A stretch of 64,000 nucleotides of DNA from Sclerodactyla briareus (taxonomy: Eukaryota; Echinodermata; Holothuroidea; Dendrochirotida; Sclerodactylidae). The DNA lies in contig JAODTK010002999.1 of NCBI GenBank assembly GCA_026419785.1, forward strand, positions 186,001 to 250,000, in the 5' to 3' direction. This document shows, piece after piece, positions 1 to 13,479 of the stretch. Each line of letters starts with the position of its first letter. Positions within the stretch are counted from its first letter, which is position 1. Below the pieces are notes generated by a model. It made no database searches. It had not been told where the DNA came from and worked only from the letters and a program-made list of their open reading frames with translations. Position numbers and translations under genes: made by a program.

Positions 1-2780
1 GGCCAAAAGGAAAGTCCAACTTCGAACCAGTCAAAATAGGATTACAGGAACAAGTACAAAAAAGTTCGCACTACCTAGACAACCACAAAGACACTCCTAT
101 ATGACAGTGACGCTGTTAGTAGGATATGGAAGTAACGAGATTATGTTGTAGTTTGCTATGTCTGGTGAAAGCAGTGCAACCATTGGAGACCATTGGCATT
201 GTTCGCCCTACCTTTGGCCTGGAAGGGACAACCCCCCCCCCCTCCCTCCCACAAAAAAAAAAAAAAATCCCCAACCCGTGCTGGAAAGCGATTGCACTTT
301 GCGTTGATACTAAACGCACACATACTGACAATGTTTTCACATCCAGGTTGCTTTGCTCAGAATTTGTCTCCACTGCTTCCCTGCAATTCAAAGTTGGGTA
401 ACACAAATTGCATGTTGCTATACGAGTTACATATATCCGGATGCATTTTGCTTGTCCTCCAGTTTGTAATCGCACGGAGTTACAGTACAAGCATTAGACT
501 GCCCTTGCCCTATCTAGTCTAATATTAACTCCATGATACGCATGAGACGTACCCTCTGCTACTGTTTTTAAGATGTGCGCGAAAACTGTCGAGGTCGGCT
601 GGGGTCTCGGCGAACCAGATCAGTCAGTGCCAAGAAAGAAGATCAGTCGATTAATACGCTCACCTCGGGAGTACCAAATTCTCTGTGAGAATACGCTCTC
701 GATCGTTATGCCTGTCCAACAGTTGTGGCGGGTTGGGGTAATTCGATTTCGTTCCAATATAGTCGACATAGATATTGACCTTACTTCTAACCCACGCGCA
801 ACCGTACGTAATTTGGTGATGTGAACCACCGCCACACAGCTATGAATGGAAAAGACGTAACACTCAGCTAACAGTGCACAGGACAGTTATGGTCTCTATG
901 GAGGTAAGCTGAATAGCTCGGTATTACAGAAAGTAGGTCAGATCTTGAAGAATCGTTACTTGTACAAAACATTATGTTGTTCAATAACGCTTGTACTGTG
1001 GTAGTGTCATCTGCATATGAAAATATTCCCCAGACGGGGGGTGCGTTATGACGGGCCCTCTTAACATGATGGATGCTATCTAAAAAATAAGGGCGATAAT
1101 AACGGCACCTTCTGATATATATTTTTTCACCGGATTACGCTTTCTCCTGATTCTTATTTTCCGATAGATCGGGTAGGACAATGGGTAAAGCATTACTCCT
1201 AAAACAACAAATGATTCGAAAAGTGTAGTATGATGCTGTGCATACGATGAGGTTCAGTGCAGTCGGCCAAACTCCGGCATTACAGATCACAGCTAATCCC
1301 ACTTCAGACGATGATCTGTGTGGTACGAGCAAGACGATTTATCTCAATTTTCCACCATACCCAGGCATCAGTAGGGGATTGTCGTCTTTTGGGACAATCG
1401 GCGTCCGAATGACAGCACAATGTATGCGATATACAGATGGTTATAAAATTACGAATATATGTTTATACAGTTTTCCTTGTGCCCATTTTCACCTCAAACC
1501 ACGCTAGGCTGGTTGAGTATTGTGACCGCATGTCTATGAAGACAATCTAAAGCGCTGATGAACAATTACAAACTTAGGTGAAGAAATAAAGGTTTCATGA
1601 GGAAAAAGCGCTAGAAAAGAGATGTGACCTGAGCTTCGACTGAAGATTAGAGTTTCTGAGGTTCTTATGAACAACGGTGAGACCCATTCAATTGATACGC
1701 GCAAATGTTTTGAACGATCGATTTCCCGTAGTATCTGCCAAGGTAGGAGGAAAACAAAATTTGTCGTCTACGGAGGATATTAAGAGGTCGATGAGGAAGC
1801 AGTAACCTTAGATGTCTAAGCTTACCGGAGCCAGGAAAGGCAATAAGCAGGGCTTTATAAACAAAATCCTATGTCAACAGGAAGCAGTTAAGAGTTTGGA
1901 TTAGCTGGGTAAACTAAGTCCAGACAGCAAACGGTTACAGTAATCGATGTTGGTAGTGACGGGAGCAATGACAAGTTGCTCAATAGACCCTTAGCAGTGA
2001 AATAGGGATGATTTTTTTCCCGATGTCACGCGAGCAAAATGGGTATAAACGCTCTTACTTCTATAACACATCTCGAGATACATCGATAGTGTAGTTAGAT
2101 TGTGCGTGTTGTGTTCTATGAAAGAAATATGGACATTACCAATACCTGACCACTGTGGGATTGCCCACCAATTTCTATAATGGCCTTAAATAAATCATAG
2201 GCATATTCATATTGAGCGAACAAAGAATTAAGGCCCAATGGGGAAGATTGGGGAATTGAACGCTAGACGGAACGGATCTCTGAATAATCTACAACCGTCA
2301 TCGAAACAGATGCGCATGGCTGGATAGCGACAACTAAAGTTCCCGTTTATATATTTCGATACCAGCTTGATGCTCCACTTAGTCTCTTGCGGAGAAATTC
2401 ACAATGAAACGGTTTTGTTTATGAAATATATTGTCGCGCATGCAAACGATCAAACCTACGTTTACCCGAAAGCCCGGCGAGAGTTGCAAACCTGAACACT
2501 GTTCTTAATGTCAAATGTTAATCCCTTATCATATAATGACATGAGAACACGGAATAAGATGTAGGTTGTAAGTAATGTATCTAGACATGGAATAACCGAT
2601 CAAATGTCTATCTTCCCGTGCTTGCAAAATCTGGTTATCTCCTTTGGATGCAGACTTCGGACAATACTTAGTCCTTCGTCCGTGCAGTGATCACAAGAAG
2701 TGATAATCGAAAAGAGAAGACGGCTGAGAATTTATAGGCCTAGGACAATGGTGGGGTGAGGCGATTAGTTGTTTCGCGCT
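1..2780. other. no recognisable gene
   Basis: Short random-looking open frames only; none has a domain I recognise in any of the six frames. The one conspicuous item is a poly(C) run near 231-244 followed closely by a poly(A) run near 254-267. No repeat, RNA gene or transposon terminus was recognised. Confidence 0.5.
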
Positions 2781-2784
2781 TTTT

Positions 2785-2975
2785 GGGGGATTGACCGGAG
2801 ATAATATTAGAGGATTTACTAGGCAAGGCCAATTTGTGCTATACTGATTGACAGGATAACACTATACGAGGATTATATTGGGGGAGGCCAATTTGCCGCC
2901 TAGTGATTGACCAGGAGATAATCCTAAAGATTATTACTAATGAAGGCCAATTTGCGCATGAGTGATTTACAGTAG
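2785..2975. repeat. tandem repeat, about 59-bp unit, about 3 copies
   Basis: The word GGCCAATTTG starts units at 2,827, 2,886 and 2,945, giving a period of 59 bp. Each is followed by a diverged GTGATTGACCAGGAGATAAT-like stretch, and a partial unit lies upstream at about 2,786-2,826. Copies differ by roughly 20-25 percent. Confidence 0.75.
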
Positions 2976-4915
2976 GCAAAATAGAGAGAGGGTGCCGAGT
3001 GGTTACCGTTATTTTCTTTTGTGATGTAGGTCGTTCCGAATGTTCAGACCAAATGGTGTTGTAGTAGTTTTCAGGTTCAATTCCAGTAATGTTCTTTCGC
3101 TTTGCGGAATTTATTGGACCAATTGGATCATGGTCGATTGCCAATTCACTCTCAGGTTTTCAATGGAGTGACCGCCTACATGTTGAAAGTTAGCAACCGG
3201 CGGCTCCATTTTTTGGCTCGATGGTGACCGGTTGTTGGGCCATTCGCCATCAAGAGTGTTTTTTTGGTGCCCCGATTTGTGTACTGAACTCCGCAGAGTT
3301 AGGTAGACCAGAGAGAGGCCAGGGTTAAGAGGTTAGGTAATGAAAATTTAGGAGACAAGGTTCCTCGAGACGCAATCAATGTCCTGGTGAATTGGAAAAT
3401 ACGGGATGTCTGGAAACTTGTGCGATCGACAAGTTCTGCCACGTTTCAGTTGGATGGGGTGGGGGCGGCGGCCACCGTGTCTGTTTGTGGCTCGGCTTGC
3501 TCCGAAGATTTGCGTTGACTAGAATGTCACGCGATTCCGAGGTGTCTGATGTAGGAACAAGGAGGTTCCGGGAACACGGATTTTAGGCGTTGCCTGACTT
3601 TGAAGGATGGGCAAGGGCTGTGGATAAGAGCGGCTAAAGTGGGACGGAGGGCAGATGTATTCAACAGACAGTGTAATATAGGTGGATGACAACTTTTGTA
3701 CGTCAGAGTGTCAAGTCATATATTCAAAATCCTCGTCATAAGAGTTTGTCGCTCTCTGTTGGGTTGAGGGAACGGGTTGTCTTTATTTCATTTGGTAGTA
3801 TGTATTGATTAAAACGCTATGAGGTTTGAATTCACGGACTGCCCATCAGTATTCAGGATTTCTGATGAAAACATTTTTCCGGTATGTGCATCATCCTGTA
3901 CCTCCTGGTTTAGTTGGCCAGGGTTATGAAACGTTTAGTCTGCCAAAATTTTCTCCCATAATTCCCCCAAGCAAACATAGATCAAAAGGATAATCAATGA
4001 GTTCCGCTCCCACATCAAATGTTTAGTTCAAAATATGTAAATATAAACTCTTACTTGATTAATGGCCCTCAAACCATAGGGATACGGACTATCTGGCCCC
4101 TCAACTAAATGACTGCCAACTCTCTTGTCAATCCATATTCTAAAGAAGCCAAGAGAGTTCACTTCTCAATTAAAATATTCATCACGGGAAGTGGCCCACT
4201 CTACCCCTGAGCTCGCTTTCTGGGCACGCACGCAATACGGCGGAACGGACAGAATTCTCCCGTCTCATAACGGGGTATTCTCAGAGATGTCTCCACCCGT
4301 GCTAAAACAATCCCCAATTAACCTATTCTTAGTTTCTTCTAGGCTTGATGAGTATGGGGGATGGCCACGTTCGTTATGGGTAGGTTTGTAATGTTCGTCA
4401 TGAGGTGTTCAGAAGCTTGCTCAGCTGACTGTACTATTGAACTGCAACCGTGAGCTGTTTATTCTGCGGTCTTGCAGTCAAATACCTGAAACTGCCATTT
4501 TATAATAGGTTGTTCAATTTATGTTAACCGCATGATCATCGTCCATCACAATCAGTCTGATTCACGAACAGACCAAGAGCGTATTGACGCTAAAGCAGCC
4601 TTCACGCTTTTGAGAAGTAATGGACCTAATAAGATATTAGAGCCACAAATACATTTTGGTCTATGTCCTTGGACAATTTTCAATACAAAGTACACTAGTA
4701 CACAGACTAAATTTGCACCCAGTATGTAGGTTACAATGCGTTCCCTGTCGTGAAAAATACACGTCCTATTCAGCCGTCCCACTTGTCATAGTTTTAAGGC
4801 TGCTTTCACTCTACGGAATGCACGCCCATAATGCTTGTGGACACTGGTGATCAAATATTGCACGCGGAGTGGGCAATCGTTGGTGAACATCTGCAAGTGG
4901 TGATCGTATCGTCTT
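2976..4915. other. no recognisable gene
   Basis: Read in six frames without finding a known domain. Open frames are under 100 codons and lack family motifs. Confidence 0.45.
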
Positions 4916-4919
4916 GGAA

Positions 4920-5279
4920 ACAAGCTGAAAAAACCTCACAGCAAAAGAGGAATAGGGTTTATGTATCTACCGAACGTTCTGTCATGACCCCCCCCGCCTC
5001 GATAAATTTGTTTACCACTCTCGTGTTGTGTGGTTTGCTCGCGACGGTATCAGTCTCGAGACAGTTTTTCAGTTGTTGTGTCAACGGCTCGGGTCTACGA
5101 CAAGCTTAAATAAACTCACACAAAAAGAGAAAAAGAGGGTTATGTCAATTTAGAACGTTCTGACCGGACGCCCCTCCCCTCGATAATTTGTTGTCCACCC
5201 CATCAGTGTTGTAGTACTCGAGGTTTTTGATGGTCTCTTCGTTGTCTAGACACCCTGTGGTCTCGGGTCTTTTAAACCC
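4920..5279. repeat. tandem duplication, 180-bp unit, two copies
   Basis: ACAAGCT starts at 4,920 and again at 5,100, and GAACGTTCTG at 4,972 and 5,152, both exactly 180 bp apart. The units share a CTCACA-CAAAAAGAG block, the GAACGTTCTG block and a CCTCGATAAATTTGTT-like block. They are diverged (about 25 percent) with small indels. No coding content was recognised. Confidence 0.7.
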
Positions 5280-6825
5280 TACGTTCGGAAATTTCTTCTA
5301 GCTGCTGAATAATTGGATAACTCCCAGAAAAAAAGCAGTTTCCACGCCAATGCACAATAGAATGTGAACCCCCCCCCCCCCCACGTTGAAAACCGTATTT
5401 TTATCCGCGGAAAAGTCCAGAAGCTGTAAAACAACCAACCCTTGGCCCCACCCCGACATGAAAGTCTCATTTCCGTGCATTGTTTCCTCCCAGTTTTAGC
5501 AAGAACCTTGGATACAGTTTAGGCCTACAGTACATCGTATATGAAATTTGTCATCCAAATAGGGGACAAAACTAATGATGAACTGCATCCAGAGGATTTT
5601 GGAATCTAAGGGTGGGGCTATTGGAGGAGGCACACCTGGCCAGGCAGGTGTCTCCCATGTACACTGGGAGGTGGAGCTAATGAGAGGTTTTGATAAGATG
5701 AAACACGCACAGGAGGTGATCCTACGGCCATATAGTATTTGAATGTTTGCCTATTAAAGGATACAGGAAAAATGACTTCGGCTATGCTGTGAGACCAAGT
5801 AGGTGGGGGTGTGTGGGGGGGGGGGGGGGGAGGGGTTGAAGGGTTGATGCAATCGCAGTGGCGATTCTGATATACGCGGTTGCCATATCAGGAATGGGCA
5901 TTAAACCGAATAGAGCTAGGTCTGCCATCTGTCGGGGCCTCTTAATCCTCATCAGATATGTTATTTTAGATGCGATGAAGGAGTGTATATTTGAGATCAT
6001 GGTTTCACCGACAAATTTGGCAAAATTGAGGCGGCCCCCATGATGAGTGCATGGTTACTAGTGTTCTTCCCGGGTGACGGTCAGAGGTCATCTGAGAGAG
6101 TCAGACTTGAGGTCAAAGTCTGAAACCTGGTAGCACGAAAAGTCCCGAAAGTGGTTCGATCAATTTGGAAATTTTGCATGTTTCTAATGGGGGACTACAC
6201 GAACCCATTGTTCTTAGTACCGAGCGGGGGACAGTTCATCCAATGTTTCAACTTGGTACCTGCTGTTTCGTTTAGATATCGTGGTAATACGCTTTTCGTC
6301 TTCTCAAAGTATGCGAACCTACCACCTAGAATTCTAGTTGAAGGAGTTTTGAGAGATCGCGCTGACAAGGACGGCATGTCCAAATTCCATTTGCGTGCCT
6401 GCACAAGCACTGCGCGCCCTGCACAAACCTTATTGGAAACAGGTCAATTACTAGGTAAGTACCCCACTTCTTTCTCGTCGCCAAAGTTTCAATGACGGGT
6501 GAATGAAATATTGGTCAAACTCTGTATCGGGCAGTTAGGTCTTTTATCACTGCGCGTGACAACGGAAACCCTCGAGTCTAGGAGAGTTTATAGGAAATTG
6601 AACCTGTCAACAAAATCCATTAAAAGCAACTTCGAAGTTCTCACCCGAGACCTATTATCCACATAACACCGCTAAAACACAAGTAGGTCTAGAACACTTT
6701 AGGACACTTTTGAGAACATAGTCTGTGATCACCAAGGGCTCTCATTTCCCGACCCCCCAGGACCCCTGTAAATCGAACTATAACTCCTCGTCAGTTGGAG
6801 GATGGGAACGTTTTCAAGAAGGCAG
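5280..6825. other. no recognisable gene; C and G tracts
   Basis: Contains a poly(C) run near 5,370-5,382 and a long G run near 5,815-5,831. An open frame at 6,151-6,495 (+, 114 codons) has no motif I can identify and may be chance. Confidence 0.4.
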
Positions 6826-6829
6826 ATTG

Positions 6830-7085
6830 ACTAGACAGAGTAGTATTCTCGAGGACGTTTGTGAGTGGTAACGAGAGTGCACCTTCCTTGGAATGAGCGC
6901 CGTAATATGACCAAAAGGCCTTGTTGGATGTCAAGGGATGTTTTATGGGCACACACAAACGCACATCTTGTCGTGACGTTCTTATCGTTCTTCAGGCTCC
7001 TTGACATACCTGGGTCAGTCAAAGCTCAGCAAAAGGTAGGCAAGTATTCGGTTAGTGCCAAAACGTTGCAGGGGTTCTAGCAGGT
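6830..7085 (+). pseudogene. LINE ORF2 relic (endonuclease-RT linker)
   Basis: The + strand frame over this stretch reads TKRPCWMSRDV followed by a basic, arginine/lysine-spaced segment ending in VKAQQKVGKYSVSAK. This is the pattern of the linker between the apurinic endonuclease and reverse transcriptase of CR1/jockey-type LINEs. The same region of the LINE at 52.7-56.8 kb reads KNKRPSWMNSEVF at about 54,840-54,875, and the two are also similar as DNA (AAAAGGCCTTGTTGGATG versus AGAGGCCTTCTTGGATG). I see no convincing endonuclease upstream or RT downstream, so this is a short fragment. It could be a piece of a longer insertion whose remainder is too decayed to read. Confidence 0.5.
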
Positions 7086-7089
7086 TATT

Positions 7090-10000
7090 TCATTCAGTTT
7101 TTACTCATTTTTATGCCTCGTTTTGGGTGTGAAGTGCGCCTGGAATGGTAGGTGGAGTGATTTTGTCGGCGTCCCTATCCAAGGGAATTTCCCATCATCG
7201 CTGTTTTTTGTCTTTCGAAGTTCTGGATCGAGGGATGAGCCGAATGTTGTGTGTGTGAATGTGGATGAAAACAATATAGTTAGAGGTATTTGGAAACAAC
7301 CGACCCTAGTATGTATATTGTAGGAGTGTTTGTCAGGGACAATTACTACTAGGGTAAACAGCTTGTTGGATGTAATTGTAATAATGGCCGGAAAATACTT
7401 GATATAATTTAGAGAGATTTAAAAGCGGCCAAGCGTCACATAAATCTACATGTTAGGTAGTACATGTAGATCAAAATGATTGATTAGTCAGGCAACTGGC
7501 TGTCGTCCGGCTGACAGTTCATTGTGATATCAAAATAGTGCAACAAGTGAAGCAAGCAGAGCCCAGTTAGGACAAAGGAACGTTAAAGCGTCCAACATCG
7601 TTCTTCCTATCGCGAAAATAATTATGGGCAGCCCATTTAGCATTACCTGCCTGTAATTTGAAGTGTCCAACATGAAAGATGAGTAATTTTTGTTCCTCTT
7701 TACATGATTCCAAGGAAATGAGCCAACTTATCTCTCGCGTTGAAGCAGATGCAATTGGTCTCTCAACCAGTTGCATTAGGGCTGCCAAGAAAACCAGATG
7801 GATGAATTCCCAACATTTTACAAAGAGCATCATATCCCGAAATCTCATAGTTGCTGCCTCGGGATACGTTGTGAAACATGTTGTTTTATGATGGACATGT
7901 GTTCTCAATGACCTGACACTGAAGGAAAATGCTATGCTAGCTATCTAAAATCTTACCTTTAACTGAGATGTTGATGAGAGGAAAAGAATGGGCGATTATA
8001 AAAATATGTAACAGACACCCGAGCAAACACGATACGAAAATAAGTCATAGGTCATAGTAACAAATTTCATGAGCCAATCGGTAAGATACGAACGAGCAGT
8101 TTTTTTTTTTTTTTTTTTTGTTTTCTTTTTGCATGTCAGAGACACTTCAACTTTGGAAATGCACTAGTCATTTTACATTTGTTCAGTAAACCTTGTACCA
8201 TTTATGGGGTTTATTTTTAGAATGATGACTGAACTTCGTTTACTGTATCGTTCAATGTTGTGGTTTTTATTTGTTGTGTTTTTCTTCAAAACGGTAGTCA
8301 GTTCATGCAATTTCGGATTCAGTCATAGGTGCAATTCGAATGAATGATAACAACAATTTCTTGCATGCGAAACTAAAACTTCTTGGAATAATGCACCTTG
8401 AATTTGGTTGGAAAGTTTGTAGAGCGACTTGACTGATAGACGTGTAGCTGTATAAAATGACCTGTAAACGACTGTATGATAAATAAGCAGATTGACGTCT
8501 CCGCAATTTCTCTGTTGTCCTGTCAAAAATACTCGAATGGGGCCATTACCAAGGTTAAAATGTCGTGATGCAGTTGGGAGACACTCTGATCATCATTTTT
8601 CTTTCTGAGGGTCGTTGACGCTCACTGTAGCTGAAGGCAAATGCTAACCTCCTTCTGGGCCCTTCCACCTGTTTTCTCTTCTTCATGCCGTCGGTAATTT
8701 AAATTCGTGGCCGGCGGTACACCCACTTTTTTCCACACCAAACGGCAGCCAAATAGAGCCCGGTGTCAAAATAAACTGAGGTGGTAACGTTGACATAATT
8801 ACTCGTTAGAAGTAGGGGAACGAACAGAGAATAATATAGATCAATCAGATTAAACACCCTATGTTAACATCTATTTCTGTATTGAATGACAGTCTTGATT
8901 GCCTTTGCAATTTACAGTTGTATATACTGACACTATTTTGCCGCTATGGCCGGGGGCAATGTTACATAGGGCAGGGAGTGTCTCTGAGCATAGCGGAGAG
9001 GGTGCTTATGATGCATTGGTAATTATTTAGCTATTCATTCTAATTACGCCCTACCCTGTATGAGACGTCAGTATACAATTGACAGGTTGTTTTTTGCTAA
9101 ACACATCACAATTCGTCGAGTACAAAGGATATAACGCTACGTCACCTCTCCAAATATAAATTGTTACGTGAACCTACTAAAATAGTTCTAATTACAGTTG
9201 GAAGCTTGTCGAGATGGTTGTGCGGACCTCCAGTGGCAATCGATCGATAGAATAGGTGAGGATGAATGACCCTCCCAACAGACTTGCATACGAAGGGTAT
9301 GGGATGTCGACACCGGTTTTCGGACAAACCAGGTAATTAACTTAAGGCAGAGGATATCCTCCCCCACCGAGTCTCAATACACTGGACTTCTTTGAAAGGT
9401 TATAAGACTGGCCTTTGATGCCGCGAGATGACCACTAACCTAATCCGATAACAAAAGGGTTTGTATGAGTTTCACTCATGGGAGCTAGCGACTTATCTCC
9501 TCAAAATATCGATCACTCACAAATTTAAAATTATCTTCGTAAAGAATGCCCCGTTTTCTATCCAAATCACCAGTCTTTGTCGAGTACCGCCCGTGAGGAA
9601 GATGGCCACAAAATTTAATCTCGATCCGACGAACCATCGTGAACCTACTGTGTTTACAGGGATTAAAATACTACTCTGTTGACCTAAACTGACCGCGAAC
9701 CAGACTGAAGACCTCTGATTCGAGTACATGTATTTGGGAATACAATTAATGAGCTTCGCCCACCCAGCATAGTTTGTCTATCGTGGTGTAATCACGAGTT
9801 CAAATACACAATCTTCATTTTTCTACAGATGAAACACAAGGAGGGGCGCGATCTGTATTCTTTCATAGAGAGAGTTGTACACGAGATGTTATCTTGAGTA
9901 GACAGACAGGAAGGAAAGATTTGTTGTTGACGTTATACCATCGCTTGACCTGAATTAAACAATAAAACGTACCTTGTATGTACGAATCATGGGGAAACAC

Positions 10001-11770
10001 TAATAATCAAATATTATCTCATTACCACCCAGGCCTGGGTGATCTCATCGCGTTCACGAGATGAATACGATAAGTATATTTATCACGGTTTTCACGGTTT
10101 TTCCCCTTCAAATGACACCCGATCTCTACCAAACACAGTAGGATATAAAATCGACAACCATTCGGACTTATCCATGAACACATCAGTGAGTGTTAAGAAT
10201 GCAATAGTAGCAAAAATATTGACAGTCGGTAAACCAAAAAACTTAGGAATCCAAATTAAGGAACCCTCTATTTACAAGAATCTCCAGCCCAAGTCCGAAT
10301 AAGTGAAATTCGATATTCCTCTCTATTAGTGTACTTTAGTACCTCCAGATGTTAGGACGGTGAGTCGGACCCACGCATGGTCACCTGCTCGGAGGTGCCC
10401 AGGTGTATGGAAGAGGCGATCGGATGCTCTGGTGCCTCCCTGGAACGTGTTCCCTTGAGTGAGTGATTGCGTACCTATAGCAATTTTCTGCTGTTTTTTC
10501 CTGATACAACAATTTACATCGGACAGTCAGGGTACAATTCTACTACACGAATGTCTGTCTCGAAAATTCTCAATATCCCCACTACTCAGTTTGTGGACAG
10601 TGCGAACGACATTCACGGTTGCCAAGTCATCACTTGATGGGGGATTATCCACACATCGTTCTAACGCAAGTCAATTTATGACAACTGAAATGTACCGTTC
10701 AAGTGACATTTTCTATGAGTATACTGTTTCCTAAATCCAGGAAACGAAACAAGTGTCACTTGTATAGAGCTGACAGTTCTGGACATGAGACATTCTCAGA
10801 GATAACTATCTGTTTCTCAATATTGACTGGGTAATAAATATTTCAGTCTTCAACTTGACTAAATTCACTCGGGTTTTGAGGAAAACTATAAAACCTCAAT
10901 TTCAGTTCCTCTGGCTTCGTAATATTTCCTGGGGGAGGAAGGAGGAGGAAGAAGGCGGAAAGCAAAAAAAAACTTCTTTTCCTGTAATTGTGAGAATACT
11001 AAATCGGAGAGCCCAAAAAAAAGCTTTCGGTGCAGCCTAGCTTGGGGTCCTGCAAGTCCTGGTACAAACACGAGTAGTACTTCCCAACTTCAGGGGTACC
11101 TTCCGAAGTTCGACAAGTATTGCCAGGAAGTCAGCAGACTCTGATCTGATTGACAGTAGGTGAAAACCCCTACTAACCCAGATGAGCTGGCAGTTTCCAA
11201 AAAGTTTTGGAGACTTCAGGCGGAGACGATGATACAAAGAAAACCTGATGTCGGCACTCTCCTGTAGCAATTGCACCTGTTATGTGGCGTATATTATCCA
11301 GCATCATCTCTGGGGGATAAGTAAATCGAATCATTGGGCCCTTGACCCTATGAAATGCTGCAACAATTTCGAGGCATACTATGAGCATTTCATATTGCAC
11401 GAATACGACTAATGGACCGGGTGGACGGGGTGCCTACTTACGGTAAGTGCTATTAGCTTCAGTATCCCACACTCATTTCAGACGAACGCTGATGATTAAT
11501 TAATTGACTTGTCCGAATAGTCCCCCATTTGGTTCCCAAGTTTTCAACGAAAACTAACCTGACATGTATTGCATCCTTTATACTGGTTTTGCTGGCGTGA
11601 TTGAGTGAAACATTGAATACCGAAATAAAGTCATGATTTTAATTCACCACAAAGAATAACATTTTTGAAATATATGAAAGTATTGTTAGGCTAAACTACA
11701 TTTCAGTGATATTTAGGGAAGACGTGTTTCGTGAATGTGACTTACTACCCCCACTTACTAGCATGGGTCG
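7090..11770. other. no recognisable gene
   Basis: A pure poly(T) tract sits at about 8,101-8,119. A 113-codon minus frame at 7,567-7,908 and a 87-codon plus frame at 10,039-10,302 are the longest open stretches. Neither shows a domain I recognise, and I cannot support them as genes. Confidence 0.4.
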
Positions 11771-11775
11771 TGTAG

Positions 11776-12735
11776 CTAACTGTGCCGAATCGATCCGCTT
11801 AACCCAAATTAAGTATTGCTTGCTCGAATCCCTCAACAGTTTCTTCCTTAAATACACAATACCATTCGTGTCAAAACCGCGCGAAACAAACCCGCATACT
11901 TTCGTCCCTACTTGAAATTTGTTCATGTTTTCATCGTCATGGCTCTCACAATATTTGACCTTGAAAATTGTCGACATCAGTCTCTGCAAACATTGTTATT
12001 AATTTCCTTAATGTCATTATCAATTCCTCAGTACCCCCGTGAGAGAAGTCACATTCATGTTCTCTCTTTCTCCAGACAAAACCACTAAAAGCAGGCCTAT
12101 GTCTAATTACCACTGCCAAACTATATATCACTATATATCAAGTTTTGCTCTGGAGAAAGCGGAAAAGAATCGCAATGAGCACCAGGGGCGAACGTCGTGG
12201 TACACAACTTTTGTTGTTTTTCATACGTAGTGACCTACGCATTCTACACACATTCATGTGCGGAATCAATCCGCTATAATAAAAAATGAAATATTGTTCA
12301 TATCCCTCAACAGTTCATGTCATTTAAAATAAACAATAACATTTGTTGCCAAAACCCGCCCAAAACATCCGCATACTTTCGTCCCTACTTCAAATTTGGT
12401 CATGGTTTTATCGTCATGACTCTCATAGTGTTTGACAGAATTATGACCTTGAATATGCTCGGTATCTGTTGCTGCAAACATTGTTATTTGTTTCTTTAAT
12501 GTCATTATTAAATCCTCAGTACCCCGTGGGGGAAGTTACATTCATGTTCTCTCCTTCCCCAGACAAAACACTAAAACCACTAAACAGGCCATATGTCCGA
12601 TTACATCTGTCCAACTATAGATCAGTTCAATCTAGTTTTTGTCTCTTGGAGAAAGTGAATTGAGAACAGCAAGATTACTGGTTACACCTCCGTTGTTTTT
12701 GTATGTAGTGACCTACACATTCCATACGAATCTTG
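11776..12735. repeat. tandem duplication, about 476-bp unit, two copies
   Basis: GCATACTTTCGTCCCTACTT occurs at about 11,895 and 12,371, 476 bp apart, and the similarity runs through the whole unit. Shared blocks include ATCCCTCAACAGTT, TCAATTCCTCAGTACCCC, ACATTCATGTTCTCTC and GTAGTGACCTAC. Unit 1 is about 11,776-12,245 and unit 2 about 12,250-12,730. Divergence is around 15-20 percent with scattered indels. No protein was recognised in either unit. The arrangement suggests a local duplication or two tandem copies of a dispersed repeat. Confidence 0.8.
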
Positions 12736-12879
12736 AACCTGCATGAGACACTGTGACAAAAAACGTCGGTTTTGTGTATCACCCGTGTATACTCCCCGCC
12801 TGTGGCATGAATGGAGCAACGAAAAAAGAATGTTTGCTGATGGAACTCTAGGTATGGGACTCTCTATATGATAATTCCC

Positions 12880-13420
12880 AACTTTGTTTTTTCATTCGCT
12901 TTCATGTTAGTAGAAACATCGCCCTGTCGTTAATTCGATCGTCAAACCTGGGAAGGATACCGCAAATCACAAGTATCGACCAACTCGAGCAGCCCACATA
13001 TCAGTTCTTTTATTCGGAAATTTTTGAACGTTCTGTGAGTCACTGCTGAGGTTATTAGTCCCCACCTCGACAACCACTACCTCCTTGTCCTCCCACGATC
13101 CTATTAACCCCCTGACTGACGTCCTCACCCCTACACCTGGGTACGCAGATATCATAGCTGCGACCATCACCCCTACTAAATTTCACATCGACTTCATACG
13201 AAACATGAGTACTACAATATCATCCCCTAATAGTGAACATATTAACTTTTGCCTGTCAACAAGCACTCTCTCCGGCATAGCCCCACCAGCAAGCTCAATT
13301 TGGAGTACATGCAGCGACGACGAGATGAAATATATGCGATACACACGACAAGGGGAAGTTGATGTCACGATTCCGATAAAATTATTTCGACAATGGCCAC
13401 GTGGTCTATGTCAGATGAGA
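12880..13420 (-). pseudogene. LINE ORF1 relic with SGNH-esterase-like domain
   Basis: On the minus strand, one frame reads GDDIVVLMF near 13,215, resembling the block I GDS motif. This is followed by YPGVGVRTSV and then VVVVEVGTNNLSSDS near 13,030-13,075. Another frame continues with VICGILPRFDD near 12,950. The order GDS, (L/Y)PGA/GVxV, hxxGTNN, hxICGIxPR is that of the SGNH/GDSL esterase-like domain in ORF1 of many CR1-type LINEs, and it parallels the copy at 53.37-53.8 kb. At least two frameshifts separate the blocks. The downstream catalytic DxxH block was not found. The opposite orientation from the 53-kb copy shows it is an independent insertion. Confidence 0.6.
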
Positions 13421-13479
13421 CAACATTGTAGTTCTGAGGGCAAATCCACTAATAGCCGACTGAAAACCAAACCTGTCGC

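Noticed and set aside
7567-7908. 113-codon minus frame with hydrophobic centre
   Set aside because: No domain recognised, overlapped by a plus frame, and no conserved context.
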